Shown here in pieces: positions 13,597 through 23,061 of a stretch of 64,000 nucleotides of DNA; position 1 is the stretch's first letter; every line of letters begins with the position of its first letter. The stretch is from contig NZ_PVEN01000004.1 of NCBI RefSeq assembly GCF_002973525.1, forward strand, positions 124,001 through 188,000, written 5' to 3'. Position numbers and translations under genes: made by a program. Under the pieces are notes generated by a model. That model was given only the letters and a program-made list of their open reading frames with translations, searched no databases and was not told the origin of the DNA. This DNA is from Paraburkholderia sp. BL21I4N1. Lineage in GTDB: Bacteria > Pseudomonadota > Gammaproteobacteria > Burkholderiales > Burkholderiaceae.

Positions 13597-14838
13597 TCAG
13601 GCGTCTTGCCGCTCGTGAGCGCCAACCGTCTTGACCGGTTTCCTTGCCGGCAGAACGAACCAGATCGCGCTCAAAATCTGCAGCACGATGAGAATGCCCC
13701 ACGCCGTCAGATGCGCGGACACTGGATAGTGGCCGCCGCTCGCCGGCCAATGCGACAGCACGGCACCGACGCCGATCTGAAAACCGAAAATCAGCAGGAA
13801 GATAATCAGATTCAGCGTGGTGTTGACGCGGCCCGTCATCTGCGGCGGAAAGTGCCGCGCCATCACGGCGTAGATCAGAATGCCGGTGCCGCCGAACGCC
13901 CCGTACGCCGCCCACAGCAGGCCGGCGGGCAAAGGCGCCTTGAACACGATCAGCAATTGCGTCACGACGAATAGCGCCATGCCGATCCCGCAAAAGGCAT
14001 ACAGCGACACGCCACGGCGCTCGAGACTGCGCGCCGCCGCGCCAAAGCCGATGCAGCCGGCCATCATCGCGAAACCGAGAATCGACACCAGCGCCGCCGC
14101 CTCGCGCGGTGCGCAGCCTTGCACGTCGCGCAACCAGGCGCCGACCCACAGCGACTGCATCGCGTAAAAGACGCCCTGCGTGACCACCGAAAAGGACGCG
14201 ATCTTCCAGAATGCGGCGCTACCGAGAATGTGCAACGTGCCTTTGAACTGCGTGCCGATGCTCGCCTGATGATGAGTTTCCTTCGTATCGGGCGCGAGCG
14301 TCCACAGCGCCAACGCCACCAGCACCGTCATCAGACCCAGTCCGACGCAGACCACGCGCCAGCTGGCGAAACCCAGCATCCAGGTGAGCGGCGAGCCGAC
14401 CATGACGCCGCCCAGGCCGCCGACGGCCATCACGAGCCCGTTCATCAACGGCAAACGCGCGGTGGCGAAGTGCTGCGCCAGCGCCTTGAACGCGCCGCCG
14501 AGGCAAACCGAGACGCCCATGCCGATCAGCAGACGCCCCACCATCATCATGCCGACGCTGTGCGCCGCGCCGAACACCCAGATGCCGAGCGCGGCGAATA
14601 GCAAGGTGCCCGCCGTGACCCGGCGCGCACCGAAATGATCCAGCAATACGCCGGCCGGAATCTGCGCGCCCGCGAAGCCGAGAAAATACAGGCTCGTCAG
14701 CACGCCCAGGTTGGCGGCCGACAAACCGAGGTCGTGCGTAATGAACGGCGCAAAGCCGAGATTGACGCCACGAAACACGTAGGAAACGAAGTAGCCCGCG
14801 GAAAACAGGAGAAAAACGCGCAGTTGGGTCGGCGACAT
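13597..14838 (-). CDS. Major facilitator superfamily transporter
   Basis: A 413-aa inner-membrane secondary transporter with about 12 hydrophobic spans. The MFS signature between spans 2 and 3 is readable as GVLLDHFGARRVTAG, preceded by LTSLYFLGFAGAQIP, and the GRLLIGMGVSVCLGGAFKAL motif in span 4 is typical. The substrate cannot be told from sequence. The start at ATG 14838 (MSPTQLRVFLLFSAGYFVSY) places the first helix correctly; the longer frame adds 42 non-hydrophobic residues. It stands alone between mltD and carA, with terminator-like hairpins on both sides. Confidence 0.88.
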   Translation of the reverse strand: MSPTQLRVFLLFSAGYFVSYVFRGVNLGFAPFITHDLGLSAANLGVLTSLYFLGFAGAQIPAGVLLDHFGARRVTAGTLLFAALGIWVFGAAHSVGMMMVGRLLIGMGVSVCLGGAFKALAQHFATARLPLMNGLVMAVGGLGGVMVGSPLTWMLGFASWRVVCVGLGLMTVLVALALWTLAPDTKETHHQASIGTQFKGTLHILGSAAFWKIASFSVVTQGVFYAMQSLWVGAWLRDVQGCAPREAAALVSILGFAMMAGCIGFGAAARSLERRGVSLYAFCGIGMALFVVTQLLIVFKAPLPAGLLWAAYGAFGGTGILIYAVMARHFPPQMTGRVNTTLNLIIFLLIFGFQIGVGAVLSHWPASGGHYPVSAHLTAWGILIVLQILSAIWFVLPARKPVKTVGAHERQDA

Positions 14839-14920
14839 AAGCTTTGAGTGAAACAGCGAGGCAGAACGGAGCACGAAAGATAAAGCAAATCGGCCGGGCC
14901 TGCCGTCAATCTTCCGATCA

Positions 14921-14953
14921 ATGAAAAACGCCGTCACCACAGGTGACGGCGTT
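14921..14953 (-). terminator. Rho-independent terminator of mltD
   Basis: A perfect 12-bp stem (AACGCCGTCACC / GGTGACGGCGTT) with a 3-nt loop is followed on the minus strand by TTT(C) in continuation of the stem Ts. It lies 88 nt past the mltD stop and just upstream of the MFS gene. Confidence 0.85.
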
Positions 14954-15040
14954 GGAAATAACACGGTGCGTGATCGGAGCGCAATTCATGCGCTGCCCCC
15001 GCAACGCATGTGGTCACTACCGTGGCAGCCGCTTATTGGT

Positions 15041-16735
15041 CTACTTACCCTTCTTCGCGCTGGCCGCGGTCTTCGGGCGGCTATCCGCCGCGGCCTTCGA
15101 CGCCTTGCTGGACGTGGAAGCCGACACCTTCGTCACTTTGCCCTTGCTGGCGGCGGACGCTGTCGGCTTGCTGACCTTCCCTACCGGCTCGGACACTTTC
15201 ACCACGGGCGAGCGGCCACGACCTCTCTTCTTATCGTAGCGCGAATCGCCGCGGGTGTCCGCGACGCGGGTGCCGATCTTCTCGACGCCGCCGCCTTGCA
15301 CGTTAGTCGCGATCGCTTCCGGACCCGGCTCGCTCGGCATGGCCTTGCCGACCGGCACGTGCAGCACGATCACCTGGCCGCGCGACACGCCGTCGCGATG
15401 GGTACGATTCCACGCCTTCAACTGACCGACCGAGACGCCGTAACGCACGGCGATGGCCGCCATGGATTGATTGCGGCGCACGCGGATCAACATCTTGCGG
15501 GTATCGGGGACATCCGGCTCCATGGCCAGCACCGCGCTTTCGGCGACGTCGGCGCTGATGTCCTCGTCGTCGTCCGAACCGCGCGGCACGACGATCGTGG
15601 AGCCCGGCTTCAGGCGCATGCCGGCCGGAATCTTGTTCACTTCCATCAGCGTGTCCGCGTCGACACCGATCTTCTGCGCGATCGCTGCGGGCGCCGCGCG
15701 CTCGGTGACCGTGTAGGTGGTCCACGACGACAGCGAACCGGAGTACGCCTTCAGATTGCGTTCGAACGCGCTGGCGTTGTCGAACGGCAGCAGAATCTGC
15801 GGCTGCGTGGCGCCGAGAATCACCGGCTTCCGGAACGACGGGTTCAGCGAGCGGAACTCGTCGGGGGAAAGATTCGAGAGCTTGGCGGCCATTTCGACGT
15901 CGATGTCGTGCGACGTGGTCACCGTCACGAAATACGGGTGGTTCGGAATGGCCGGCAGCGTGAGCCCGTACATCTGCGGGTTCATGATGATGTTCTTCAC
16001 CGCCTGCAGTTTCGGCACGTAATTGCGCGTCTCGTTCGGCATGCGCAGGCTGAGGTAGTCAGTGGGCAGACCCGCCGCCTCGTTGCGGGCGATCGCGCGC
16101 TGCACGTTGCCCTCACCCCAGTTGTACGCGGCGAGCGCGAGTTGCCAGTCGCCGAACATGTCATGCAGATTCGACAGATAGTCGAGCGCGGCACTGGTCG
16201 ACGCCAGCACGTCGCGGCGCTCGTCCTGCCACATGTTCTGCTTGAGGTTGTAGGTGCGGCCGGTGCCCGGCATGAACTGCCACATGCCGGCCGCCTTCGC
16301 CACCGACAACGCCTGCGGGCTATACGCCGATTCGATGAACGGCAGCAGCGCGAGCTCGGTCGGCATATGGCGCGCCTCGAGCTCTTCGACGATGTGGTAC
16401 AGGTATTTCTGCGAGCGCTCGGTCATGCGCTGCACGTAGTCGGGACGCTGCACATACCAGTTGACCTGCATGTCGACGAGGTCGGTCTGCAGATCCGGCA
16501 TCTGGAAACCACGGCGAATACGGCCCCACAGATCGGCGTCCGCGCTCGTCAGCTGAGTGACCGAGCCTTGGTCGACGTTGATCGTCTCTTTGGCGGTGGC
16601 TGTCTTGCGAAGGGCGTCGGAAACTGCTTGCTGACTGGCGGGGTTATTGGCGGAGGTGGAACTATTCGTCGCTGGTCCCTGACTCGCGCAGGCGGCGAGT
16701 GTTAGGACCAACAACGCACTAAAGATAAATCGCAT
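15041..16735 (-). CDS. mltD: Membrane-bound lytic murein transglycosylase D (lipoprotein)
   Basis: Cleaves peptidoglycan glycan strands, leaving 1,6-anhydro-MurNAc ends; anchored to the outer membrane. The start at ATG 16735 gives a lipoprotein signal with lipobox LAAC (MRFIFSALLVLTLAACASQ). The catalytic SLT domain has LPTELALLPFIESAYSP-like spacing with the catalytic Glu in PFIESAY, followed by AAGMWQFMPGTGRTYNL and WQLALAAYNWGEGNV. Two LysM peptidoglycan-binding repeats follow (YTVTERAAPAAIAQKIG and IRVRRNQSMAAIAVRYG). The C-terminus is a Lys/Ser/Ala-rich tail (KVTKVSASTSSKASKAA). The enzyme's products feed the recycling pathway that includes NagZ, also in this window. Confidence 0.95.
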   Translation of the reverse strand: MRFIFSALLVLTLAACASQGPATNSSTSANNPASQQAVSDALRKTATAKETINVDQGSVTQLTSADADLWGRIRRGFQMPDLQTDLVDMQVNWYVQRPDYVQRMTERSQKYLYHIVEELEARHMPTELALLPFIESAYSPQALSVAKAAGMWQFMPGTGRTYNLKQNMWQDERRDVLASTSAALDYLSNLHDMFGDWQLALAAYNWGEGNVQRAIARNEAAGLPTDYLSLRMPNETRNYVPKLQAVKNIIMNPQMYGLTLPAIPNHPYFVTVTTSHDIDVEMAAKLSNLSPDEFRSLNPSFRKPVILGATQPQILLPFDNASAFERNLKAYSGSLSSWTTYTVTERAAPAAIAQKIGVDADTLMEVNKIPAGMRLKPGSTIVVPRGSDDDEDISADVAESAVLAMEPDVPDTRKMLIRVRRNQSMAAIAVRYGVSVGQLKAWNRTHRDGVSRGQVIVLHVPVGKAMPSEPGPEAIATNVQGGGVEKIGTRVADTRGDSRYDKKRGRGRSPVVKVSEPVGKVSKPTASAASKGKVTKVSASTSSKASKAAADSRPKTAASAKKGK

Positions 16736-16891
16736 GAACGTCTCGGCTTCCACAAGGGCTGGAATTTGCAGCCGATAGTACGAAACGGCGACGTTTACGT
16801 CAATCTAAAAATACCGAAAAAATCAAGCAAATCTTAGGCTTGGCGAATTTTTCCGATTCTTCGCGTGAGGAATACCCTTATGCGGGTGCGG

Positions 16892-17683
16892 TCAACGGAA
16901 GCGGTTTTTCCATTCACGCATCAACGTGAATGCGGCGAGTCGATCGGGCACTTTTTCATGCAACTGATCTTGCAAGCTCGCCTGGACCGCCGGTTGGTCG
17001 GCGCGCAAAAACGGATTCACCGCGCGCTCGTGGGCGATGGTGGTCGGCAGCGTGGGCACGTGACGCGCCCGCAGCTCGGTCGCTTTGTCGCGCCAGGCCT
17101 GCAGTTCGACGTTGTCCGGCTCGCACGCGAGCGCGAAGCGGATGTTCGACAGCGTGTACTCGTGCGCGCAATGGACCTCGGTGGCGCCGGGCAATGCGGC
17201 GAGCGCGTCCAGCGACGCCAGCATCTGCTTCGGCGTGCCTTCGAACAGCCGGCCGCAGCCGCACGCGAACAGCGTGTCGCCGCAAAACACGTGCGGCGTG
17301 CCGCGCGGATCGGCCGCCTGGAAATACGCGATGTGGCCGCTCGTGTGACCGGGCACGTCGAGCACGGTGAGATCGAGCGCGGGCGCCGCGATCGTGACGC
17401 GATCGCCATTTTCAAGACGCTGCGTGAGGTGTTCGATCGCTTCACCGGCGGGGCCGTAGACGGGGACGGCCTGGCCATTCAGCAGATCGGCCACTCCGCC
17501 GACATGGTCGTGATGATGGTGCGTGAGTAAAATAGCGCTCAGCCGCCAACCCCGTTTCGCCAGATACGCGCGCACGGGGGCGGCCTCACCCGGATCGACG
17601 ACGACCGCGTGATGTCCGTCGGAAACGACCCAGATGTAATTGTCTTCAAACGCCGGGACCGGTACGTACTCGAGCGCATTCAT
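16892..17683 (-). CDS. gloB: Hydroxyacylglutathione hydrolase (glyoxalase II)
   Basis: Hydrolyses S-lactoylglutathione to lactate and glutathione in methylglyoxal detoxification. It has 263 residues from ATG 17683. The metallo-beta-lactamase metal site is ILLTHHHHDHVGG, with further ligands in DVPGHTSGHIAY, FCGDTLFACGCGRLFEG and HCAHEYTLSN. It diverges from the methyltransferase gene 20 bp away. The gloB, methyltransferase (yafS), rnhA, dnaQ neighbourhood is shared with E. coli, though rnhA is inverted there. Confidence 0.96.
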   Translation of the reverse strand: MNALEYVPVPAFEDNYIWVVSDGHHAVVVDPGEAAPVRAYLAKRGWRLSAILLTHHHHDHVGGVADLLNGQAVPVYGPAGEAIEHLTQRLENGDRVTIAAPALDLTVLDVPGHTSGHIAYFQAADPRGTPHVFCGDTLFACGCGRLFEGTPKQMLASLDALAALPGATEVHCAHEYTLSNIRFALACEPDNVELQAWRDKATELRARHVPTLPTTIAHERAVNPFLRADQPAVQASLQDQLHEKVPDRLAAFTLMREWKNRFR

Positions 17684-17702
17684 AGGCGACGCATTCTTTG
17701 AT

Positions 17703-18584
17703 ATGACTGACCGAGCGATTATAGACTGGCCCGCCTGGACCGATTCGCCACCTGGCCGCTACGTGCTGGACTGGGAGCAAACGCAGCTCGACCGCGTGGT
17801 GTCGGACGTGTTCGGCTACCATGCGCTGCAACTCGGCCTGCCGCAACTCGACGCATTGCGCGAGAACCGCATGCCCTGCCGCGGCCTCGTGCTCGACGCC
17901 GCGAGCGGCGCGAGCGCGCCGTATTCGTATCCGCGCGGCTTGCGGCATGGCGGCAATGTTAATAGCCACTCGGCAAGCAACGGCGCGGCTTCACGGGTGC
18001 AGCCCGCGCAGAACGGGCTCGCCGGCCTGCCCGCGCCGGCCGGACGCAGCGCCGTGTGGTGCGATCTGCTCGACTTGCCGTTCGAAGCCCAAAGCGTCGA
18101 TCTGATCGTGATGCCGCACACGCTGGAATTCACCAGCGACCCGCACCGGCTGCTGCGCGAAGCCGAGCGCGTGCTGATGCCCGAGGGCCAGCTGATCATT
18201 CTCGGCTTCAACTCGCTGTCGCTGTGGGGCGCGCGGCAATCGGTCGGCAAGGTGACCGGGCGGCCGTTCGTGCCCGCCGCCGTCGACCTGATTGCCTTCA
18301 CCCGGCTCAAAGACTGGATCAAGCTGCTGGGCTTCGACCTTGAACGCGGGCGCTTCGGCTGCTATCGTCCGCCGCTCGGCAGCGATCAATGGCTGTCCCG
18401 CTATGGTTTCATGGAAGCCGCCGGCGACCGCTGGTGGCCGATTTTCGGCGCCACCTACATGATCAAGGCAATCAAGCGCGTGCGCGGCATGCGGCTCGTC
18501 GGTCCGCTGAAAGTGAAGAAACCTGTCCTTGCCGCGGGCCTCGCGCCCGCCGCCACCCCGAATACACGCAACCACACTCAATGA
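17703..18584 (+). CDS. SAM-dependent methyltransferase, YafS-like
   Basis: A class-I methyltransferase (methyltransf_11 type) of unknown substrate. It has 293 aa from ATG 17703, chosen over a longer frame that overlaps gloB. The SAM region is weak: [14 protein letters not shown] is a degenerate motif I and is followed by a roughly 45-residue insertion before [39 protein letters not shown] (quoted in parts: [17 protein letters not shown]) is the canonical post-I and motif III area. The next gene, rnhA, overlaps it by 4 nt (ATGA), so they are translationally coupled. Confidence 0.82.
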   Translation: MTDRAIIDWPAWTDSPPGRYVLDWEQTQLDRVVSDVFGYHALQLGLPQLDALRENRMPCRGLVLDAASGASAPYSYPRGLRHGGNVNSHSASNGAASRVQPAQNGLAGLPAPAGRSAVWCDLLDLPFEAQSVDLIVMPHTLEFTSDPHRLLREAERVLMPEGQLIILGFNSLSLWGARQSVGKVTGRPFVPAAVDLIAFTRLKDWIKLLGFDLERGRFGCYRPPLGSDQWLSRYGFMEAAGDRWWPIFGATYMIKAIKRVRGMRLVGPLKVKKPVLAAGLAPAATPNTRNHTQ

Positions 18585-19027
18585 CTCCCGATCTCATCGA
18601 TATTTATACCGACGGCGCCTGCAAGGGCAATCCCGGCCCCGGCGGCTGGGGCGCGCTGTTGCGCTTCGGCGGCCAGGAAAAAGAACTGTTCGGCGGCGAG
18701 CCCAACACCACCAACAACCGCATGGAGCTGATGGGCGTGATCGGCGCGCTCGAAGCGCTGAAGCGTCCCTGCAAAGCAGTCGTGCACACCGACTCGCAAT
18801 ACGTGCAGAAAGGCATCAGCGAGTGGATTCACGGCTGGAAAAAGAAAGGCTGGATCACCGCCGCCAAGCAGCCGGTGAAGAACGCCGATCTGTGGAAACG
18901 GCTCGACGCGCTCGTCGCGCAACACGAAATCGAATGGCGCTGGGTGCGCGGGCACAACGGGCATCCGGAAAACGAGCGGGCCGATCAGCTGGCCAATCGC
19001 GGCGTCGCGTCGCTTACGCAGTCGTGA
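18581..19027 (+). CDS. rnhA: Ribonuclease HI
   Basis: Degrades RNA in RNA-DNA hybrids (R-loops, primers). It has 148 aa from the ATG at 18581, which overlaps the previous stop. The catalytic DEDD set is visible: Asp11 in [17 protein letters not shown], Glu49 in NNRMELMGV, Asp71 in [11 protein letters not shown] and Asp135 in [10 protein letters not shown]. The flexible His loop is RGHNGHPE. The basic handle ([17 protein letters not shown]) is also present, which marks the bacterial HI type. dnaQ follows 99 nt later. Confidence 0.98.
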   Translation: MTPDLIDIYTDGACKGNPGPGGWGALLRFGGQEKELFGGEPNTTNNRMELMGVIGALEALKRPCKAVVHTDSQYVQKGISEWIHGWKKKGWITAAKQPVKNADLWKRLDALVAQHEIEWRWVRGHNGHPENERADQLANRGVASLTQS

Positions 19028-19126
19028 CCACGGCCGTGATGCCTGCCGCGAGGCGAAGCGCTCATGTACCCTGCGCCTGATTTTTTCGCGGCAATTTTTT
19101 TGAATTTTGAAGCAGGCTAATCCGAC

Positions 19127-19861
19127 ATGCGTCAACTTATCCTCGATACCGAAACCACCGGCCTGAATGCGCGCACCGGCGACCGGATTCTCGAACTCGG
19201 CTGCGTCGAGATGGTGAACCGCCGGTTGACGGGCAACAACCTGCATTTCTACATCAATCCGGAACGCGACAGCGATCCGGGCGCGCTGGCTGTGCACGGA
19301 CTGACCACCGAATTCCTCAGCGACAAGCCGAAGTTCGCCGAGATCGCCGATCAGATTCGCGACTTCATTCAGGACGCGGAACTGATCATTCACAACGCAC
19401 CGTTCGACATCGGCTTTCTCGATGCCGAATTCGCGTTGCTCGGTTTGCCGCCGGTCAGAACGTATTGCGGCGAGATTATCGACACCCTGGCGCGCGCCAA
19501 GCAGATGTTCCCCGGCAAGCGTAATTCACTCGATGCGCTATGCGACCGCTTCGGCGTCAGCAATGCGCACCGTACGCTGCACGGCGCGCTGCTCGACTCG
19601 GAACTGCTCGCGGAAGTCTACCTGGCGATGACGCGCGGCCAGGAGAGCCTCGTCATCGACATGCTCGGCGACTCGCACGGCGGTGGCGACGCGCATGCAC
19701 CGCGCGTCGCGTTCGAGTCGCTCGATCTGGTCGTGGTCGCCGCCAGCGACGACGAACTCGCCGCGCACCAGGCCGTGCTCGACGGCCTCGACAAAGCAGT
19801 CAAAGGCACCAGCGTTTGGCGCCTCGAACCGACGCCCGCCGCGGATGAGCAAACCGCTTAA
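19127..19861 (+). CDS. dnaQ: DNA polymerase III epsilon subunit (3'-5' proofreading exonuclease)
   Basis: The replicative proofreader, bound to the alpha subunit. It has 244 residues. Exo I is ILDTETTGLN (Asp7, Glu9), Exo II is IIHNAPFDIGFLD (Asp94) and Exo III-epsilon is LHGALLDSELLAEVYL (His152, Asp157). The C-terminal segment (about 175-244) is the linker and alpha-binding part and ends in a Pro/Ala-rich tail. A tRNA-Val gene follows 48 nt later; in E. coli dnaQ is likewise followed by a tRNA, but of a different type (Asp). Confidence 0.97.
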   Translation: MRQLILDTETTGLNARTGDRILELGCVEMVNRRLTGNNLHFYINPERDSDPGALAVHGLTTEFLSDKPKFAEIADQIRDFIQDAELIIHNAPFDIGFLDAEFALLGLPPVRTYCGEIIDTLARAKQMFPGKRNSLDALCDRFGVSNAHRTLHGALLDSELLAEVYLAMTRGQESLVIDMLGDSHGGGDAHAPRVAFESLDLVVVAASDDELAAHQAVLDGLDKAVKGTSVWRLEPTPAADEQTA

Positions 19862-19909
19862 AAAGTACTAGACGAGCTTTAAAATCCCTGACATAATTCG
19901 GCTCTCTTC

Positions 19910-19984
19910 GGGTGGTTAGCTCAGCGGTAGAGCACTGCCTTCACACGGCAGGGGTCACTGGTTCGATCCCAGTACTACCCACCA
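19910..19984 (+). tRNA. tRNA-Val (CAC anticodon)
   Basis: Full cloverleaf with encoded CCA. The acceptor arms GGGTGGT and ACTACCC pair with one G-U; the D-arm is AGCTCAGCGGTAGAGC. The anticodon stem-loop is CTGCC-TTCACAC-GGCAG, which gives anticodon CAC (reads GUG), and the T-arm contains GGTTCGATCCC. Confidence 0.96.
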
Positions 19985-20013
19985 GAATTTTGGTGTGTCG
20001 ATCACCGAAGATA

Positions 20014-20047
20014 AAAGGGCTTACGCAGCAATGCGTAAGCCCTTTTT
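20014..20047 (+). terminator. Rho-independent terminator of tRNA-Val
   Basis: A perfect 14-bp stem (AAAGGGCTTACGCA / TGCGTAAGCCCTTT) with a 4-nt loop and trailing Ts lies 30 nt past the tRNA. Confidence 0.92.
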
Positions 20048-20224
20048 CAATTTGTCGCGCGGGTTTGAACGAGAAGCCATTTTCAGTGCATTCGCATTGC
20101 AGGGCTTTGCCGTCAACACCGAATCTTCGTACGATTGCAGCGGCCAAATACTGCTGATATAGTTGGTTTTCGGGCAATCGCCCGCTCTTCTTTCTCCACC
20201 TCACCAACCTAAGGGAGGCGTCAC

Positions 20225-20284
20225 ATGTTCAGCATGCATCTCGCTTTCCTTGGCATGGTTTCGCGAGCGTTCTCGCGACCGTAA
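20225..20284 (+). CDS. Short leader ORF (19 aa) upstream of an ABC exporter
   Basis: AAGGGAGG at 20211-20218 stands 6 nt before an ATG that opens a 19-codon frame (MFSMHLAFLGMVSRAFSRP) closed by TAA at 20282-20284. It is the best ribosome binding site in this stretch, better than that of the ABC gene. It resembles a leader peptide because its 3' end lies inside two competing hairpins (see the next entry). It has no homologue known to me and may simply be chance plus a good binding site. Confidence 0.4.
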   Translation: MFSMHLAFLGMVSRAFSRP

Positions 20285-20291
20285 CGGTCGC
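20261..20291 (+). promoter_or_regulatory. Mutually exclusive hairpins at the end of the leader ORF
   Basis: Hairpin A is TCGCGAG-CGTT-CTCGCGA (20261-20278). Hairpin B is GCGACCG-TAA-CGGTCGC (20275-20291), and its loop is exactly the stop codon of the leader ORF. The right arm of A and the left arm of B share 20275-20278, so only one can form fully. The remaining 170 nt to the ABC start hold a small ACCT-GAAC-AGGT hairpin and pyrimidine-rich sequence but no gene. Confidence 0.5.
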
Positions 20292-20465
20292 CGCTACGTC
20301 GCTCACGCGGTTTGACCTGAACAGGTACGCCGCGCAATTTCCAGACAGTCCGTCGTCCCGCTGCCGGTGCGATTCGGTTCTATTCGTTCCGACGCGGATT
20401 AACTGTCTCTTCCTTTCGCTTCTGACTGGAACCCCGGTGCGCTCGCGCGCCATCGGGTCGTGGCA

Positions 20466-22343
20466 ATGACCAAAAAGAAACTCGACTTTCGCGGACAAGC
20501 CTTCAAGGATGTCCTCGGCTTTACCTTCCTTCACTGGGCGAAGCAGCCTTGGCGCGTCTGCGTCATCACGGTGCTGGTGCTGCTGTCGGCATTGGCCGAC
20601 GTGCTCACGCCGCTGTTCGCCGGGCGCCTCGTCGACGCGATCGCGTCCGGCTCCGCACGCAACGCACTCGCGTGGCAAGCGGCGGTCACGGCGTTCTGCG
20701 TGCTCGCCGCGCTGGGTCTTGGCGCCACGCTGCTGCGGCAAGGCGTGTACTTCAACATCATCCGGCTCTCGCTGAAGATGATGAGCGAGATCGCGGCGAA
20801 CGCGTTTCATCGCGTGCAGCGCTTTTCGACTGATTGGCATGCGAACAGCTTCGCCGGCTCCACGGTGCGCAAGATCACGCGCGGCATGTGGGCGCTCGAC
20901 CTGCTCAACGACACGCTGCTGATCGCGCTGTTTCCCTCTATGGTGATGCTCATGGGCGCCACCTTCCTGCTCGGCTGGCGCTGGCCGATGATGGGCGCGG
21001 TGGTCGGCATCGGCTCGGTGCTGTACATCGCGGTGACCGTAGCGCTGTCGCTCGGCTTCGTGGCACCGGCCGCGCGTCTCGCGAATGCGTGGGACACGCG
21101 CATGGGCGGTGCGCTCGCCGACGCGGTCAGCTGCAACGGTGTGGTGAAAGCGTTCGGCGCGGAAGACCGCGAGGAAGCGCTGCTGGCGCGCGTGATCGAC
21201 AAGTGGCGTCATCGCACACGCCGCACGTGGATGCGCGGCACGATCAACGGCGGCGTGCAGGGCGGCATGCTGGTGGCGATCCAGGCCGCGATTCTCGGCG
21301 CCGCGCTGCTGCTGTGGGCGCGCGGCGAGGCGGGTGTGGGCGACATCACGTTCGCGCTGACCATGTTCTTCATGTTGCAGGGCTATCTGCGCGATGTCGG
21401 TATGCACATCCGCAATCTGCAGCGCTCGGTCAACGACATGGAAGAACTGGTCTCGCTAGACAGTCAGCCGCTCGGTATCGAAGACCATCCCGGCGCGGGT
21501 TCGATCGCGATCGGCAAGGGCGAGATCCGCTTCGAGCACGTCACCTTCCATTACGGCGCAAGCGGCCGGCCGCTGTACGACAACTTCTCCGTGCGCATCG
21601 CGCCGGGCGAACGCATCGGACTGGTCGGGCATTCGGGCTCAGGGAAGACGACCTTCATCAAGCTGATCCAGCGGCTCTATGACATTTCGGGCGGCCGGAT
21701 CACGATCGACGGTCAGGATATCGCCGAGGTGCGGCAAGCGTCGTTGCGCAGCCAGATTGCGATCGTTCAGCAGGAACCGGTGTTGTTCCACCGGTCGCTG
21801 GCTGAGAACATCGCGTATGCACGGCCCGGCGCGAGCCGTGCCGAGATCGAACGGGCCGCGCGGCTCGCGAGCGCGCACGACTTCATCGCCGCGCTGCCGA
21901 ACGGTTACGACACGCTGGTCGGTGAACGGGGCGTCAAGCTGTCAGGGGGAGAACGTCAGCGGGTGGCGATTGCACGCGCGTTTCTCGCCGACGCGCCGAT
22001 CCTGATTCTGGACGAAGCGACGTCGAGCCTCGACAGCGAAAGCGAAGTGCTGATCCAACGCGCCATGGAGCGGCTGATGATGGGCCGCACCACGCTGGTG
22101 GTCGCGCATCGACTGTCCACCGTGCGGGCGCTCGACCGGTTGCTGGTGCTGGACAAAGGCAAGGTCATCGAGGAAGGCAGTCACGAGACGCTGATCCGGC
22201 TCGAGAACGGCCTCTACCGGCGGCTGTTTGAACGTCAGGCGCTGGAGTTGATCAAGGGCCTGGGCGAGTCGGACATCATGCTCGACGTCGCCGGCAGCAG
22301 GGCCAGCCGGACGGACGATTCCAGCTTGCTGGTCGGGAAGTAG
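20466..22343 (+). CDS. MsbA-type ABC exporter (fused membrane and ATPase domains) 1
   Basis: A half-transporter that should work as a homodimer, exporting a lipid or hydrophobic substrate. It has 625 aa from ATG 20466; a GTG two codons earlier is also possible, and neither has a good ribosome binding site. The type-IV membrane domain (six spans) covers about residues 25-320. The ATPase domain has Walker A GLVGHSGSGKTTFIKL, Q-loop IVQQEPVLFHRS, signature LSGGERQRVAIARA, Walker B PILILDEATSSLDSES and the switch His in VVAHRLST. The substrate is unknown. It is likely controlled by the structured leader at 20225-20291. A second, similar exporter lies at 25793-27730. Confidence 0.9.
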   Translation: MTKKKLDFRGQAFKDVLGFTFLHWAKQPWRVCVITVLVLLSALADVLTPLFAGRLVDAIASGSARNALAWQAAVTAFCVLAALGLGATLLRQGVYFNIIRLSLKMMSEIAANAFHRVQRFSTDWHANSFAGSTVRKITRGMWALDLLNDTLLIALFPSMVMLMGATFLLGWRWPMMGAVVGIGSVLYIAVTVALSLGFVAPAARLANAWDTRMGGALADAVSCNGVVKAFGAEDREEALLARVIDKWRHRTRRTWMRGTINGGVQGGMLVAIQAAILGAALLLWARGEAGVGDITFALTMFFMLQGYLRDVGMHIRNLQRSVNDMEELVSLDSQPLGIEDHPGAGSIAIGKGEIRFEHVTFHYGASGRPLYDNFSVRIAPGERIGLVGHSGSGKTTFIKLIQRLYDISGGRITIDGQDIAEVRQASLRSQIAIVQQEPVLFHRSLAENIAYARPGASRAEIERAARLASAHDFIAALPNGYDTLVGERGVKLSGGERQRVAIARAFLADAPILILDEATSSLDSESEVLIQRAMERLMMGRTTLVVAHRLSTVRALDRLLVLDKGKVIEEGSHETLIRLENGLYRRLFERQALELIKGLGESDIMLDVAGSRASRTDDSSLLVGK

Positions 22344-22445
22344 TCGGGCAGCAAACCGCTGCAAATGGGTGGGATGCCAGCCAAAAAACGTCGCCACGCG
22401 GCGCTTTATTCTGGCGTTCCACCCACCCTCGCCCGTCACATCACT

Positions 22446-22910
22446 TCACACCACGCCCGCCGGCAGACCAACACCACGCGCCATGCCGGTCGCGGCAAAC
22501 ACCATCAACACCAGCAACACCGTCTGAATCACGCTGTAGCGCGCATACGAACGCGCCTTGCTCAGGTCCGGCGGCACGCCGTTCCTGACCGCCGCTCGCC
22601 AGCGCAGCAACGCGAGCATGGAAGGCACTTCGAGGATAAGAATCACCACCAGCAGCGTCATCTTCACGTGAAAGAGCGGCTCGTGGAGGTAGTAGTCGGC
22701 GCCCTTCTCGTAACCGCCGAAGGCGCGCATCAAGCCGGTCACGATCAACACCAGCGCCGAAAGCCCCCAGCGCGTATCGGCGCGGAACACGGAGCGCAAG
22801 GCAGCGGGTACGGAGGCGCGGCGCAGCGCCCAGGTGCGCCGGAGAATCGACGCGAGCGCAAAACCATAAGCGAGCAGATGAAGAGCGGCAAGCAACCAGC
22901 GAACCAGCAT
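22446..22910 (-). CDS. DUF2214-type membrane protein
   Basis: A 154-aa inner-membrane protein with four spans (LVRWLLAALHLLAYGFALA; WGLSALVLIVTGLMRAFGG; MTLLVVILILEVPSMLALL; IQTVLLVLMVFAATGMARG). The pattern RAFGGYEKGADYYLHEPLFHVKM is the hallmark region of DUF2214, which has no established function. The start at ATG 22910 has CAGGAG at a good distance; the longer frame is not supported. It converges with the ABC exporter gene, 102 bp away. Confidence 0.83.
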   Translation of the reverse strand: MLVRWLLAALHLLAYGFALASILRRTWALRRASVPAALRSVFRADTRWGLSALVLIVTGLMRAFGGYEKGADYYLHEPLFHVKMTLLVVILILEVPSMLALLRWRAAVRNGVPPDLSKARSYARYSVIQTVLLVLMVFAATGMARGVGLPAGVV

Positions 22911-23061
22911 GGCGACTCCTGGAAAAGACGCGATACGATCGTTGTACCTCTGACTCGCCCGTCGTGACGTGCCGGGCGGCATGACTGCATTATCGACTAA
23001 TGCCGACTTTACGATGCGCACGCCGGCCACGGGTGTGGCCGACTGCACAAAGCTGACGGGA

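Noticed and set aside
19941..20207. An 88-aa minus-strand ORF ending in STGIEPVTPAV
   Set aside because: This is the well-known false protein made by translating the antisense of a tRNA gene (here tRNA-Val at 19910-19984).
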